The notes under the pieces: model-generated | Databases searched by the model: none | What the model was told of the DNA's origin: nothing | What the model saw: the letters and a program-made list of their open reading frames with translations, nothing else | Part shown: one piece after another, positions 54,528 to 64,000 of the stretch | How the letters are laid out: each line of letters starts with the position of its first letter | How positions within the stretch are numbered: the first letter of the stretch is position 1 | Source of the DNA: a bacterium | GTDB taxonomy: Bacteria; Krumholzibacteriota; Krumholzibacteriia; LZORAL124-64-63 | Length of the DNA: 64,000 bases | Direction: 5' to 3' | Assembly: GCA_016703265.1 (NCBI GenBank) | Contig: JADJCK010000004.1 | Span: forward strand, 484,399 to 548,398 | Translations under genes and position numbers: made by a program

Positions 54528-57524
54528 ATGAACACAGAGCGGCACGGCGACAACAGCTACTCATGCACTCTTGGGGATCTAGCTATGGCCTACAGAAAGG
54601 CCAAAGTCGATCTCTTCTATTCGCCTAGAGTGTGCCGCCGGGAGCTATGTTCGTTTGAGCAAGAGCTGCTGGAAAATTTGACGACTATACAGGAAAGCTT
54701 GCGGAATGGTCGTGCGCCGATTTTTCGAGACCGTTCCTGGACCTTGATTCCCAAAGTAGTCGATGTTGAGAAGCGTGATGATGGTACCGTTAGGTCCGAC
54801 CCGGCGCAACAATGGCGAAGCGATTGTGAGGCAAGTGAAAAGCCTGTCGCCGAATTCCGGCTTATGGAAAATATGCCAGTGGCATTTCATGTATTTGCCA
54901 CTCTTTGGATCCAGAAAGTAGGTCATAGATTTGAGCAGAAACTAAGTACTGCGGCCCGCGGGAATCGCCTGCGGCGCAGCGCCACGGATCAGCCGAATGC
55001 GCTATCCCTGGGCTCATGCACCCCATACCTGCACCCATATTGCAAATGGCGAGACGACGGGATCAGCGCAATCCGCGATGCCCTCGATAAGGACAAGGCC
55101 GTCATTGCTATCACCGCGGACGCGATTTCGTTCTATCATCGAATCGATCCGAGATTCATGCTGCATGAAGAATTTTTCGAAAGACTAGATATTGAGCTCA
55201 ATGGCGAGGAGCGGAGGCTTCACAACCTCTTTGTTGAGAGTCTTCTCGAATGGGCGGAAGCTACGCCATTGCGGCGTGGGCTCCCGGTAGGCTTGGTCGC
55301 GTCGGCGGTCATAGCCAATGTCGCATTGTTTGAACTTGATGCAATTATCGAGCGACAAATTGTTCCGTTGTATTACGGTCGTTATGTCGACGACATAATA
55401 CTGGTCTTGGAGAATAGCTCGGGATTCAGCAAGACCAGCGAGATTTGGAATTGGCTGATACGGCGTTCCGATGGTGCACTTTCAATACAAGAGAATGAGA
55501 AGCACTCGTTCATTCGATTTAGCCGGCCATATCTGAACGGCAGTGAGATCGACTTTGGAAATAACAAGAACAGGACATTCTTGCTCTCCGGACAAGCGGG
55601 CAAGACGCTTCTTGCGTCCATAGAGCGCCAGATTCGGTCGAGGACGAGCGAGTGGAGGTCATTGCCGGATTTGCCGAGCGACTCCACCCAGGTTGAATCT
55701 GTGCTAATATCGGCGATTCAGGCTAATGGCGATGCGGCTGACAGCTTGCGGAAGACTGATAGAGTGTCGGTGCGGCGGGCCGGTATTGCTCTTCAATTGC
55801 GGGACGTGGAAGCATACAATCGTGCTCTTCCGCCTGAGCGCTGGTCGGCAAAGCGCTATGGCTTTCTGGACGCATTCATTCGCCATGTATTAATCCTTCC
55901 GACGTTCTTTGACTTTTTCAGCTATTTGCCTCGGGTAATTGAGCTTGCAGTGAGCTGCGGCGATTTCGAACACGTCCTACGCATTCTTGACGCGCTCGAG
56001 AAGGTATTGGCTGATCTGGACGACTGTAGTATCGCCATTAAGGCTTCATATGCCATTTCCAATGATCAACCGCGTGACTTGGTGATCGATGTTTTTCGCC
56101 AGCAACTTCAAAGCCAGGTCACACAGGGAATAGAAGGCGCATTCCCATTCCAGCTCACGCGGGCGCAGCGAAAGACCTGGCGGGAGAGGTTCCGCGGCGA
56201 ACATAGCCTCTTCGCAAGGCACGAGATCAAGGACCTTCAACAGTCCCATAGGGAGTACATCAAGCGCGACATTGCATATCGTCCGCTTAAGCAGCTGCTA
56301 TTTCCAAAAGAACTAACGGGGATCGCTACGCCGCCGCTAAGTAGAAAGGCTCTTTCACGACTGCCAATGGAGTTGGCAGTGGAACTTCTCCCCGAGTCGG
56401 TAACCAACGGAGTAGCTACGCTCGCCGAAATGGCGAATATCCGTCAGCCAGGGCATTTACCTGAAGGTATTCTGTTTCCCACGCGCCCACCGAGCATTCA
56501 GGATCTGTACATTCTCCACAAGAAGCCCTTTTCAAAACGGGGCGTAAGCGACATTGAGTCGTGTCTTCTTGCTTTACGCGGATTCAAGCCGGAGGGCCGG
56601 CTACCATGCATGTCCGGTCCCGACGAGAATTCGGCTATTGTTATCCCGTTGGGTGACGTGCCTCGTCACAAGGTCCGAATCGCCGTTTCGAGCTGGAAGA
56701 CTGACCTTTCGAGTTGGGTGGCGGCAATCACGGGCGATTCCGACCCCGACGACTCGCGGATCGACCGCTTATATGGACTTATCCACTCAGTGATTGGGTG
56801 CCGCAGTACGCCTGACTATCTTCTGTTGCCCGAACTTTCTCTGCCGCCGCAATGGTTTCTCGCCGTCGCCGGCAAGCTGCGGGGGAAGGGAATATCTCTG
56901 ATCTGCGGAGTTGAATACCTGCACGCGGGGACCAATCTCGTGCGTAACCAAGTGTGGGCCGCGCTCACGCATGATGCTCTGGGGTTTCCGACTACGATGG
57001 TGTATCAGCAGGATAAACAGCGGCCAGCTCAACAAGAAGAAGTGAAGCTGAAGCAGATTGGAGGGCGGGCTCTAAAGCCGTTGGTACCGTGGGATACGCC
57101 ACCGATCATAAATCACGGGGAGTTTCAATTTTCTCTGCTTATTTGTAGTGAGCTCACGAACATTAAGCACCGAGCGTCGCTGCGCGGAAAAGTCGATGCA
57201 CTCTTCGTTCCGGAATGGAACAGAGACACAGAGAGCTTCCGCGCGCTTGTCCAGTCGGCAGCGCTTGATGTGCACGCGTATATAGTGCAATGCAACGATC
57301 GGCAGTACGGGGACAGCCGAATTCGGGTGCCACACAAGAACGAGTGGGAGCGTGATGCCATTCGCGTTAAAGGTGGCCTTGACGATTACTATGTTGTCGG
57401 TGAAATCGACATTGCGGCCCTCCGGCGCTTTCAAAGTAGTCACCGATCTTCGGATGGCCCATTCAAGCCGGTTCCTGACGGATTTGAGATTAGTGACAGG
57501 CGAAGGATGCTGCCGGAGGCGTAG
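54528..57524 (+). CDS. Defence reverse transcriptase fused to a nitrilase domain (DRT type 1-like)
   Basis: The intact 998-residue frame lies 40 bp after pglX copy 1. Residues about 120-340 form a reverse transcriptase: AVIAITADAISFYHRIDPRF (motif A region), RRGLPVGLVASAVIANVALF (motif B), and the catalytic YVDD within GRYVDDIILVLE near residue 288. Residues about 400-700 are helical. Residues about 720-985 are a carbon-nitrogen-hydrolase (nitrilase) domain with LLLPELSLPPQW (Glu) near 768, a lysine-rich stretch near 840, and FSLLICSELTN (Cys) near 873. The RT-nitrilase architecture is known in UG1/DRT1 defence reverse transcriptases. GC content is visibly lower than that of the BREX genes. 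It lacks indels although its neighbours have several. Confidence 0.9.
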   Translation: MNTERHGDNSYSCTLGDLAMAYRKAKVDLFYSPRVCRRELCSFEQELLENLTTIQESLRNGRAPIFRDRSWTLIPKVVDVEKRDDGTVRSDPAQQWRSDCEASEKPVAEFRLMENMPVAFHVFATLWIQKVGHRFEQKLSTAARGNRLRRSATDQPNALSLGSCTPYLHPYCKWRDDGISAIRDALDKDKAVIAITADAISFYHRIDPRFMLHEEFFERLDIELNGEERRLHNLFVESLLEWAEATPLRRGLPVGLVASAVIANVALFELDAIIERQIVPLYYGRYVDDIILVLENSSGFSKTSEIWNWLIRRSDGALSIQENEKHSFIRFSRPYLNGSEIDFGNNKNRTFLLSGQAGKTLLASIERQIRSRTSEWRSLPDLPSDSTQVESVLISAIQANGDAADSLRKTDRVSVRRAGIALQLRDVEAYNRALPPERWSAKRYGFLDAFIRHVLILPTFFDFFSYLPRVIELAVSCGDFEHVLRILDALEKVLADLDDCSIAIKASYAISNDQPRDLVIDVFRQQLQSQVTQGIEGAFPFQLTRAQRKTWRERFRGEHSLFARHEIKDLQQSHREYIKRDIAYRPLKQLLFPKELTGIATPPLSRKALSRLPMELAVELLPESVTNGVATLAEMANIRQPGHLPEGILFPTRPPSIQDLYILHKKPFSKRGVSDIESCLLALRGFKPEGRLPCMSGPDENSAIVIPLGDVPRHKVRIAVSSWKTDLSSWVAAITGDSDPDDSRIDRLYGLIHSVIGCRSTPDYLLLPELSLPPQWFLAVAGKLRGKGISLICGVEYLHAGTNLVRNQVWAALTHDALGFPTTMVYQQDKQRPAQQEEVKLKQIGGRALKPLVPWDTPPIINHGEFQFSLLICSELTNIKHRASLRGKVDALFVPEWNRDTESFRALVQSAALDVHAYIVQCNDRQYGDSRIRVPHKNEWERDAIRVKGGLDDYYVVGEIDIAALRRFQSSHRSSDGPFKPVPDGFEISDRRRMLPEA

Positions 57525-57714
57525 ATCGAAGTTCAGAATCGTCCGATAGGAAGCAAATGGCGGGTAGAGAGTTATGCGCATTTCCTTCGGTCGCGGGGCG
57601 GCATGACTTACAAACACAACCACCCTAGGGCGGCGCCGGGCATGGTGTTTTCCAAATGGCGAGGGATCCAGTCAAAAGGCGGTATTCAATGAATCGAAAT
57701 AGAGTCGATAAAGC
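57525..57714 (+). other. Spacer between the reverse transcriptase and second pglX
   Basis: The 190 bp carry no supportable gene and no clear terminator. The stretch could contain a noncoding RNA or promoter for pglX copy 2, but no specific motif is visible. Confidence 0.35.
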
Positions 57715-60700
57715 ATGAACACGTCCCAGCTTAGCAAGTACGCACCCGCCGCCCGCAGAGCGTTCATTGCCGCGGTCACGGCTCAAGCGACCCGTCTGGG
57801 TATCACCGCCAAGGACATCGCCCCTGCCAAGGTCCAGGGCGATGTACTGATGGTCGGCGGCCAGGCCTTCCCCAAGGCAATAGCGGAGCCCAGGGCCAGA
57901 CTGGTCGATCGGGTTAAGGCTGGAGGCCTCGCTTCGATCATGGGGGCGGCCGCCTACACCTGGTTCAATCGCTTCGTCGCAATCCGCTACATGGAACTGC
58001 ACGGGTACCTGGAGCACGGGTTCCGCGTCCTGAGCCATCCGGAGGGCGCCAGCCGTCCCGAGATCCTCGATCACGCGACCGACCTTGACTTGGCGGGCCT
58101 GGACCGGGCCAAGGCCATCGAGCTGAAGCTTGATGGGACCAAGGACGAAGAACTGTACCGGCTGCTGCTGAAGGCTCAGTGCAACGCACTACACCAGGCG
58201 ATGCCCTTCCTGTTTGAGCCCGTGGGGGCAGATGACGAACTGCTCTTGCCCGCAAATCTGCTCCACACCGACTCGCTGATCCGCCAGCTGGTCGAGCAGG
58301 TTGATGAGGCCCTGTGGCAAGAGATCGAGATCATCGGCTGGCTCTACCAGTTCTACATCTCGGAAAAGAAGGACCAGGTCATCGGCAAGGTGGTGAAGTC
58401 GGAAGACATTCCGGCGGCGACCCAGCTCTTCACGCCCAACTGGATCGTGAAGTACATGGTCCAGAACTCGCTGGGGGCGCAGTGGCTGGCGACCTATCCC
58501 CAGTCGCCGCTCAAAGGGCAGATGGAGTACTACATCGAGCCCGCCGAGCAGACCGACGAGGTCAAGGCGCAGCTCGCGGCCATCACGCCCAGCCAGCTCA
58601 ATCCCGAAGAGCTGACGCTCATCGACCCGGCCTGTGGTTCCGGGCACATCCTGGTGGAGGCCTATGAGCTCTTCAAGGCCATCTACCTGGAGCGCGGCTA
58701 TCGACAAAGAGACGTCCCGCAGCTGATTCTCGAGAAGAATCTCTTCGGCCTCGAGATCTGTCCCCGGGCGACGCAGCTGACGGGCTTCGCGCTGATGATG
58801 AAGGCGCGGGCGGATGACCGGCGGCTGTTTGAGCGGGGGGTGAAGCTCAATGTGATCGCGCTGGTGAATAGCGCGGGGTTCGATGCGGAGGGGTTGGCGA
58901 AGGAGGTGGAGCTCTCGGACTACGGGCTGAAACCGGGGGACATCACGGAGCTGAAGCGGCTGTTCGAGCACGCAACGACGTTTGGGTCGTTGATTCAGGT
59001 GCCGGAGGGGTTGGCGGAGAAGCTGCCGGCACTGAAGCAACTGAGCGAGGCGAGCAGCCAAGACCTCTTTGTGTCGGAGGCACTCAATCGCTTGGGGCCA
59101 CTCGTGCGACAGGCCGAGTTGCTGGCGACGCAGTACGACGAGGTGGTGGCGAATCCACCGTATATGGGTAGCAGGAACATGAATCCAGCTGCGAGAGAAT
59201 ATGTAAGCATATTTTTCCAGATGCAAGAGTGATCTCTTTGCTTGTTTCATAGAACGTGGCTTCTCGATGGCCAAACATGGTGGCCAAAATGCGATGGTTA
59301 CGATGCAGAGCTGGATGTTTCTCACTTCGTTGGAAAAAATGCGGATTCGTATACTGAGCAAGAAGACCATCACCGGCATGGCCCATATGGGAAGCGGCGT
59401 CATGGGCATAGCATTTGGAGTTGCTGCCACCGTCTTCCGGAATATCAATGCGCCTGACTATGTGGCTACGTACTCATACACAACAATCGATGACCTGGAT
59501 TCCAAACAGACGCCATCAGAGTTTCCTGCGCGTAGCGATCGCTTCACGAGGATAGCGCAGCGTGAGTTCAAAATGATTCCGGGCAGCCCGGTTGCCTATT
59601 GGGTCAGTGACTCATTCCGAGGAGTATTCGATAATCCGTCCGTCGAATCGCTTACTATCTCCGATGGACAAAATAAGACCGGCGACAACGACAAATTTGT
59701 TCGTTTGTGGTGGGAGATCCGTGCAACGGATATTGGAAGGGAACGAAAGTGGCTGCCCTATTCAAAAGGAGGGTCGTTTAGAAAGTGGTTCGGAAACATT
59801 GATTGTGTGGTTGATTGGTCCGCAGATGCCCGCGCTCATTACCGCAAGAGTAGCCGATGCCGAATTGTTCCAGAGTACTTGTTCTATCGGCTCGGCGTAA
59901 CATGGAGCAGGATCACATCTTCACGTCCCAGCTTTAGGGTACTACCCGAAGATGCCACTTTTGACATGGTGGGATCTTCAGTTTTCATTATTGACGACTC
60001 CAACCTAAATCTCCTCCTTGGCATACTGAATTGCAAAGCCGTTTGTGCTTTGTTTAGTATTGTCAACCCCACGCTGGACCTCCAAGTAAAGAACGTGCGA
60101 GACATTCCAGTGCCGCGCGGTGTGAATTCCATCGTTGCTGGCGAACGAGTGGCTCAGTTAACGAGCATAGCCAGCTGCGACTGGGACGCATGCGAAGGCT
60201 CTCTTGGCTTCCGTTCTCTCTCCATCCTGACGGCCTCCTCCGGCCCCCCCCCCACCCTAGAGTCCGGCTACACTGCATGGATAACACAGAACCGTGACAC
60301 CATCGTCGAGATGAAGCGTCTCGAGGAGGAGAACAACCGCCTATTCGCCGACGCCTACGGCCTGGCGGACGAGATCACTCCCGACGTCCCGATGGAGCAG
60401 ATTACCCTCTCGGTGAACCCCGCTTACCGCTACGGCGGCAAGCTCACCGAAGACGAGCAGTGGAGTCGCTTCCGCCGGGACACCATGGAGGCGCTGGTCT
60501 CCTACGCCATCGGCTGCATGATGGGTCGCTACAGTCTGGATGCACCGGGCCTCATCTACGCCCACAGCGGCAACGAGGGCTTCGAACCCCGCCGCTACCC
60601 CACCTTCCCGGCCGACGACGACGGCATCGTCCCGCTCACTGACAGCGAGTGGTTTAGCGACGATGCCGCCCACCGCCTCATCGAGTTCCTCTCGGTGACC

Positions 60701-61231
60701 TGGGACAAAGCCCACCTCGACGCGAACCTCATCCTCCTGGCCGAGAACCTTTCGCCCAAGAAGAACGAGTCGAGCCGCGAGACGCTGCGCCGGTATCTTT
60801 GCGACAGCTTCTTCAAGGACCATCTGCAAACCTACAAGAAGCGCCCCATCTACTGGCTCTTCTCTAGCGGCAAACAGAAGGCCTTCCAGTGCCTGGTCTA
60901 CCTGCACCGCTACAACGAGGGCACGCTCTCGCGGATGCGCAGCGAGTACGTGATCCCGCTGCAGGGCAAGATGGCGGCGCGGATTGAGAAGCTGCAGGGC
61001 GATATTCAGGCTGCGGCATCGACGGCGGCGCAGCGGCGCCTTCAGAAGGAGCGGGAGGCGTTGGTGAAGAAGCAGGCGGAGCTGCTCAAGTTTGACGAGA
61101 CGCTGCGCCATTACGCCGATCAACGCATCGCTCTGGACCTTGATGACGGCGTCAAGGTGAACTACGGGAAGTTTGGCGACCTCTTGGCAGAAGTTAAGGC
61201 CGTTCAAGGCAAGAAGGCGGAAGACGAATGA
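57715..61231 (+). CDS. pglX: PglX methyltransferase, second copy, short frameshifted segment
   Basis: The start MNTSQLSKYAPAARRAFIAA is nearly the same as copy 1. Motif I is LIDPACGSGHIL and motif IV is ANPPYMGSRNMNP. At about 59215-59240 two single-base losses interrupt the frame; the reading FFPDARSDLFACFIERGFSM can be restored across them. The central part (for example TITGMAHMGSGVMGIAFG and PGSPVAYWVSDSFRGVFDNP) is the usual PglX sequence and differs from copy 1. An 85-nt tract near the 3' end (60968-61052) is identical to copy 1 (54224-54308). The joined length is about 1,172 residues. The stop overlaps the pglZ start. Confidence 0.9.
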
Positions 61232-63878
61232 AAGCCGAACAGATCACTCAGGCACTTGCGCAGAAGTTCCGCGATGAGGACGCCCGCATCGTTTTCTGGC
61301 GCGACGAAAGCGCGGAATTTGAGGACTACATGTCCGGCGGGCTACCAGAGGAGCTGGCTGATATCGTGGTCTTGAATGTGAGTCGCGGTGGTGCCTTGTC
61401 GGCCAAGATCCGAATCGAATCTGCCGAACCCGATGAGCGGTTCCTGGTTTACCGCGGTGGCGCTTCGCCGAGTCCGGAAGCCGATTGGCTGTTGGACATT
61501 CGGTGCTACTCAGCCGAGCTTCATGCGGACATAGCCAGCGTATGGCTTCAAGAGTTGGGCTTGGCCGGCCTGAGGATGCGCGATCATCTGCGTCTCCGGG
61601 AGATGTTTCTAAAGAACCAGGAACGGCGACGCAAGTTGGCCAAGCATCTGGTGCCGGATGACACCGAAGCTGCCATCGATCGCAAGATGCTGGCCGTGCT
61701 GGCCAACAGCGAAACCGATACGGCGTTTGCGATTCTGTGCGCAGTGTGCCAAGGCCACCCAGAGACCGGCCGGTTTGACCTGGCCGCGAGTCCACCAGCG
61801 ATAGACGCGATGGAAAAGATGGGGCTCGCAACCGTCTTCTGGGATCTGATGGCGAAGACGTTTGGCTACGCCGTGGCCAATCCGAGCATTTCTGGCTTGC
61901 TGCGAGGTCTGTTCATTTCCGATCTGTTTCGGCAATTGCAGGGCGGTCGATTGGACCAGGTGGCCCATTTCGAATTGCCTCGTGCGGGGCGCCAAAAATG
62001 CCGTTGTCTGTCTAACCCACTGGCGCGACTCGGCTTCACTTGCCGAGAGCTACGATGCAATTGGCGCGGCGCTGGCGGAAGAACTCAATCTGCGCGAGTT
62101 GCTGGAGAGCCTCGATGATGATAAAGGTGGGAGTATTCACCTTCTGGGACGCCGAACGAATAGCACTCAATCGACTGCGAAAACGCGTGCTTGATGAGGC
62201 CAACGCATTGGACGCGGACTCGGTTGAGGCTGCTGCTGCGGCACGTCAGCGGGGCTACTGGTTGTCCGGCCCCACGCGGCAGAGCCCGAGCGTGTCGTCG
62301 CGCGCCGCGCCTATGAGGCCATAGTGGCCGCGGCCCGTCTCTTTGAGCTGCGCAACACACACAAGGGGAACTTCTCGTTTGCAGATGCGTCTGCTGCTCT
62401 GGACATGTATTGCTCCGACGGTTACCGCTACGACCGACATTATCGCGAGTTCTGCGCGGCATGTGCCGAGGCTGCGCTTCCTGGCTGGGAGCCGCTCAGG
62501 GCGATGGCGGAGGAAGTTGAACGCGCCTATGACCAGGCGTTCCTTGCACCCTTCGGACGTGAGTGGACACGCCTGCTGGATGCGGGATTCCTGCAGTCAT
62601 GGTGCCTGCCCGATCGGGCGATGCAGCACAACTTCTTCAGGGACCAAATCCGGCCCGTTCTGCAGGAATCGGAGAAGCGCAAGGCCTACGTCATCATCAG
62701 CGACGCGCTGCGCTTTGAAGCGGCGCACGAGCTGGTTGAGTCAATGAACGGCAAGTATCGCATGCGGGCAGAGTTGGATTGGATGTTGGGGGTCCTGCCG
62801 TCATATACCGCTCTCGGCATGGCTAGCCTATTGCCTCATAAGAAATTGGCCTATGCTGACAAGGAAATCGTCGAGGCCGACGGCAAGAGCACTCAAGGTG
62901 CCGGAGAATCGCGGTAAGATTCTTGCCGCAGTTGAAGGCATCGCATTGCGCGCCCGTGACTTGACTTCAATCGGCAGGGACGAGGCCCGGGACCTGGTAC
63001 AGGGCGCACGAGTGGTATATGTCTACCATGACGTGATTGATTCTCGAGGGGACACCGCGGGCACCGAAGGCGAGGTGTTTGCCGCGGTTCAGGACTGCCT
63101 GGAGGAATTGATTCGTCTTGTACAATTCTGTGTAAACACCCTGAATGCGGGTTCAGTGTGGGTGACCGCGGACCATGGATTCCTGTTCCAAAGAGAAGCG
63201 CCCGGCGAGACAGACCGTACCGAATTGGCAGTCAAACCCAGTAATGCCTACCTCACGAAGAAGAGGTATGTGATCGGGCCCAATCTGGGGCCCATAGCCA
63301 ATGCGCACCACGGTCGCACCAGTGTGACTGCCGGCACTACCTGCGAAACGGATTCTGGGTGCCTCGCGGCACAAGCCGGTTTCATTTTGTAGGCGGAGCC
63401 CGGTTCGTCCACGGTGGCGCCATGCCCCAGGAAATTGTCGTGCCCGTCGTAAGGGTCGCGCACGTTCGCGGGCGCAGTGCCGAGGCCACTCGGATTGACT
63501 ATGTCGGGATTCAGATCCTCGGCGGCAATCACAAGATCACGACTCCTAAACACCGATTTGAATTCATCCAGACTGCGAAGGTGAGCGGAGCGGAGTCGTG
63601 CCAGAATGTCAGGGCAGCTATTTACGAGGGTGCGCGCCCGGTAACCTCAGTCGCACTAGTGACATTCGACAGCACTTCCGATAGCCTTGATGAACGCAAA
63701 CGCACAGTGGTACTGGAGCTGGGTGCCGGCGAATACGACAAGAAGACCGCGTACCGCCTTGTACTTCGCGATGCAGAGACGGATGCAAGTGCGGTACGCA
63801 CCGGTTGTGATCGACAGGAGCTTTAGCGACGACTTCCAGCAATCAGGTTTCCGGGGCCGATCTCAATGTGCTGCTTAA
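61228..63878 (+). CDS. pglZ: PglZ alkaline-phosphatase-superfamily protein, at least six frameshifts
   Basis: PglZ is the BREX component with an alkaline-phosphatase fold. The first frame (61228-61990) reads QITQALAQKFRDEDARIVFW. Conserved pieces continue in other frames: NAVVCLTHWRDSASLAESYD, WDAERIALNRLRKRVLDEA, then RRAYEAIVAAARLFELRNTH, EKRKAYVIISDALRFEAAHE (metal-binding Asp), VYVYHDVIDSRGD, VWVTADHGFLFQ (Asp-His), and RFHFVGGARFVHGG. The C-terminus is RYAPVVIDRSFSDDF near 63830. Indels fall near 61990, 62115, 62285, 62885, 63350 and 63795. The joined product would be about 880 residues. Confidence 0.85.
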
Positions 63879-64000
63879 TAGTCACTTCACCGGCAAGATC
63901 GTCCGCAAGGATTTGACCAAGCTGGTCAAAGAAGGCGCAAATGTGCCGGTGTTCGTGCTGGAGTATCTGCTGGGCAGCTATTGTGCATCCTCAGACCCTG
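63811..64000 (+). CDS. brxL: BrxL Lon-like ATPase/protease, 5' part only, start unresolved
   Basis: From base 63859 the frame reads DLNVLLNSHFTGKIVRKDLT, then KLVKEGANVPVFVLEYLLGS and YCASSDP to the window edge. This is the conserved N-terminus of BrxL. No ATG, GTG or TTG occurs in this frame after the in-frame TGA at 63808-63810, so an indel probably separates the start codon from this segment. The gene continues beyond the window. BrxL presence completes the type I BREX set. Confidence 0.8.

Noticed and set aside
57565..57714. Minus-strand or small plus-strand gene between the RT and pglX copy 2
   Set aside because: The frames here are shadows extending from pglX; no start with a ribosome binding site or protein-like composition was found.
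50846..61231. Diversity-generating retroelement (RT between two related sequences)
   Set aside because: The RT is a 998-residue RT-nitrilase and not a compact DGR RT, no Avd-like gene is present, and differences in the shared 3' tract are not adenine-specific.
1..64000. CRISPR array
   Set aside because: No run of regularly spaced identical 24-37 bp repeats was seen, and no cas gene is present. The dispersed palindromes are single copies kilobases apart.
1..64000. tRNA or rRNA genes
   Set aside because: No cloverleaf with a TTCGA-type T-loop or rRNA-like conserved block was noticed on either strand. A tRNAscan run would be decisive.

Overview
The window is a high-GC bacterial chromosome segment that reads like a metagenome-assembled or lightly polished genome. 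No rRNA or tRNA gene is visible, so taxonomy is an inference. Many signal-peptide and lipoprotein genes, outer-membrane beta-barrels and PEGA-like secreted proteins point to a Gram-negative-type envelope. At least five exported proteins end in a similar G-x-(V/T)-K-x-(L/R)-(F/Y)-R tail. I suspect an FCB-like or Eisenbacteria/Krumholzibacteria-like lineage, but this is not proven.

Region 1 (1-20 kb) is mostly ordinary chromosome with intact genes. It holds a phosphodiesterase/TPR lipoprotein, TMEM175-like and MarC membrane proteins, a methyltransferase, a DUF1801 protein, a TetR-VOC operon with its operator, and asparagine synthetase. A MASE1/PAS hybrid histidine kinase, two related lipoproteins, an ECF sigma/anti-sigma-like pair, an ArsR-SRPBCC pair and an outer-membrane barrel complete it. 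One short stretch (about 11.9-12.4 kb) is rich in G runs and holds a scrambled alpha/beta-hydrolase.

Region 2 (20-32 kb) is a transition zone. It has small exported proteins, three toxin-antitoxin modules (AbrB-Doc, Phd-ParE, DarT-DarG), a SEC-C protein and a P-loop protein. It also has remnants of DUF1016 and pRiA4b ORF-3 genes, several dispersed repeats and a duplicated promoter/leader module.

Region 3 (32-40 kb) is a run of small plus-strand genes. Between 32.9 and 36.5 kb they are separated every 0.5-0.9 kb by related imperfect-palindromic sequences of about 50-100 bp. One of these has matching GCATAAC/GTTATGC ends, so I read the stretch as an integron-type gene-cassette array without a visible integrase. 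One cassette carries a ScoMcrA-like HNH endonuclease, others carry exported proteins.

Region 4 (40.3-64 kb) is a defence island, all on the plus strand. It begins with a PLD-type nuclease, two PD-(D/E)XK-like proteins, a two-zinc-finger protein and an unrecognised protein. A type I BREX operon follows: brxA-brxB-brxC-pglX-[reverse transcriptase-nitrilase]-pglX-pglZ-brxL, with brxL cut by the window end. The unusual part is a 998-residue defence-type reverse transcriptase fused to a nitrilase domain, sitting between two pglX paralogues. The two paralogues differ in their central target-recognition part but share an 85-nt identical tract near the 3' end. BrxC and the other BREX ATPases and hydrolases would act with the PglX methyltransferases to mark self DNA and block phage replication. 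The RT-nitrilase may be a second, embedded phage-defence layer.

Many genes after about 28.7 kb carry single-base indels that leave conserved protein sequence readable in the alternate frame. I treat most of these as likely sequence errors, while noting that real decay cannot be excluded.
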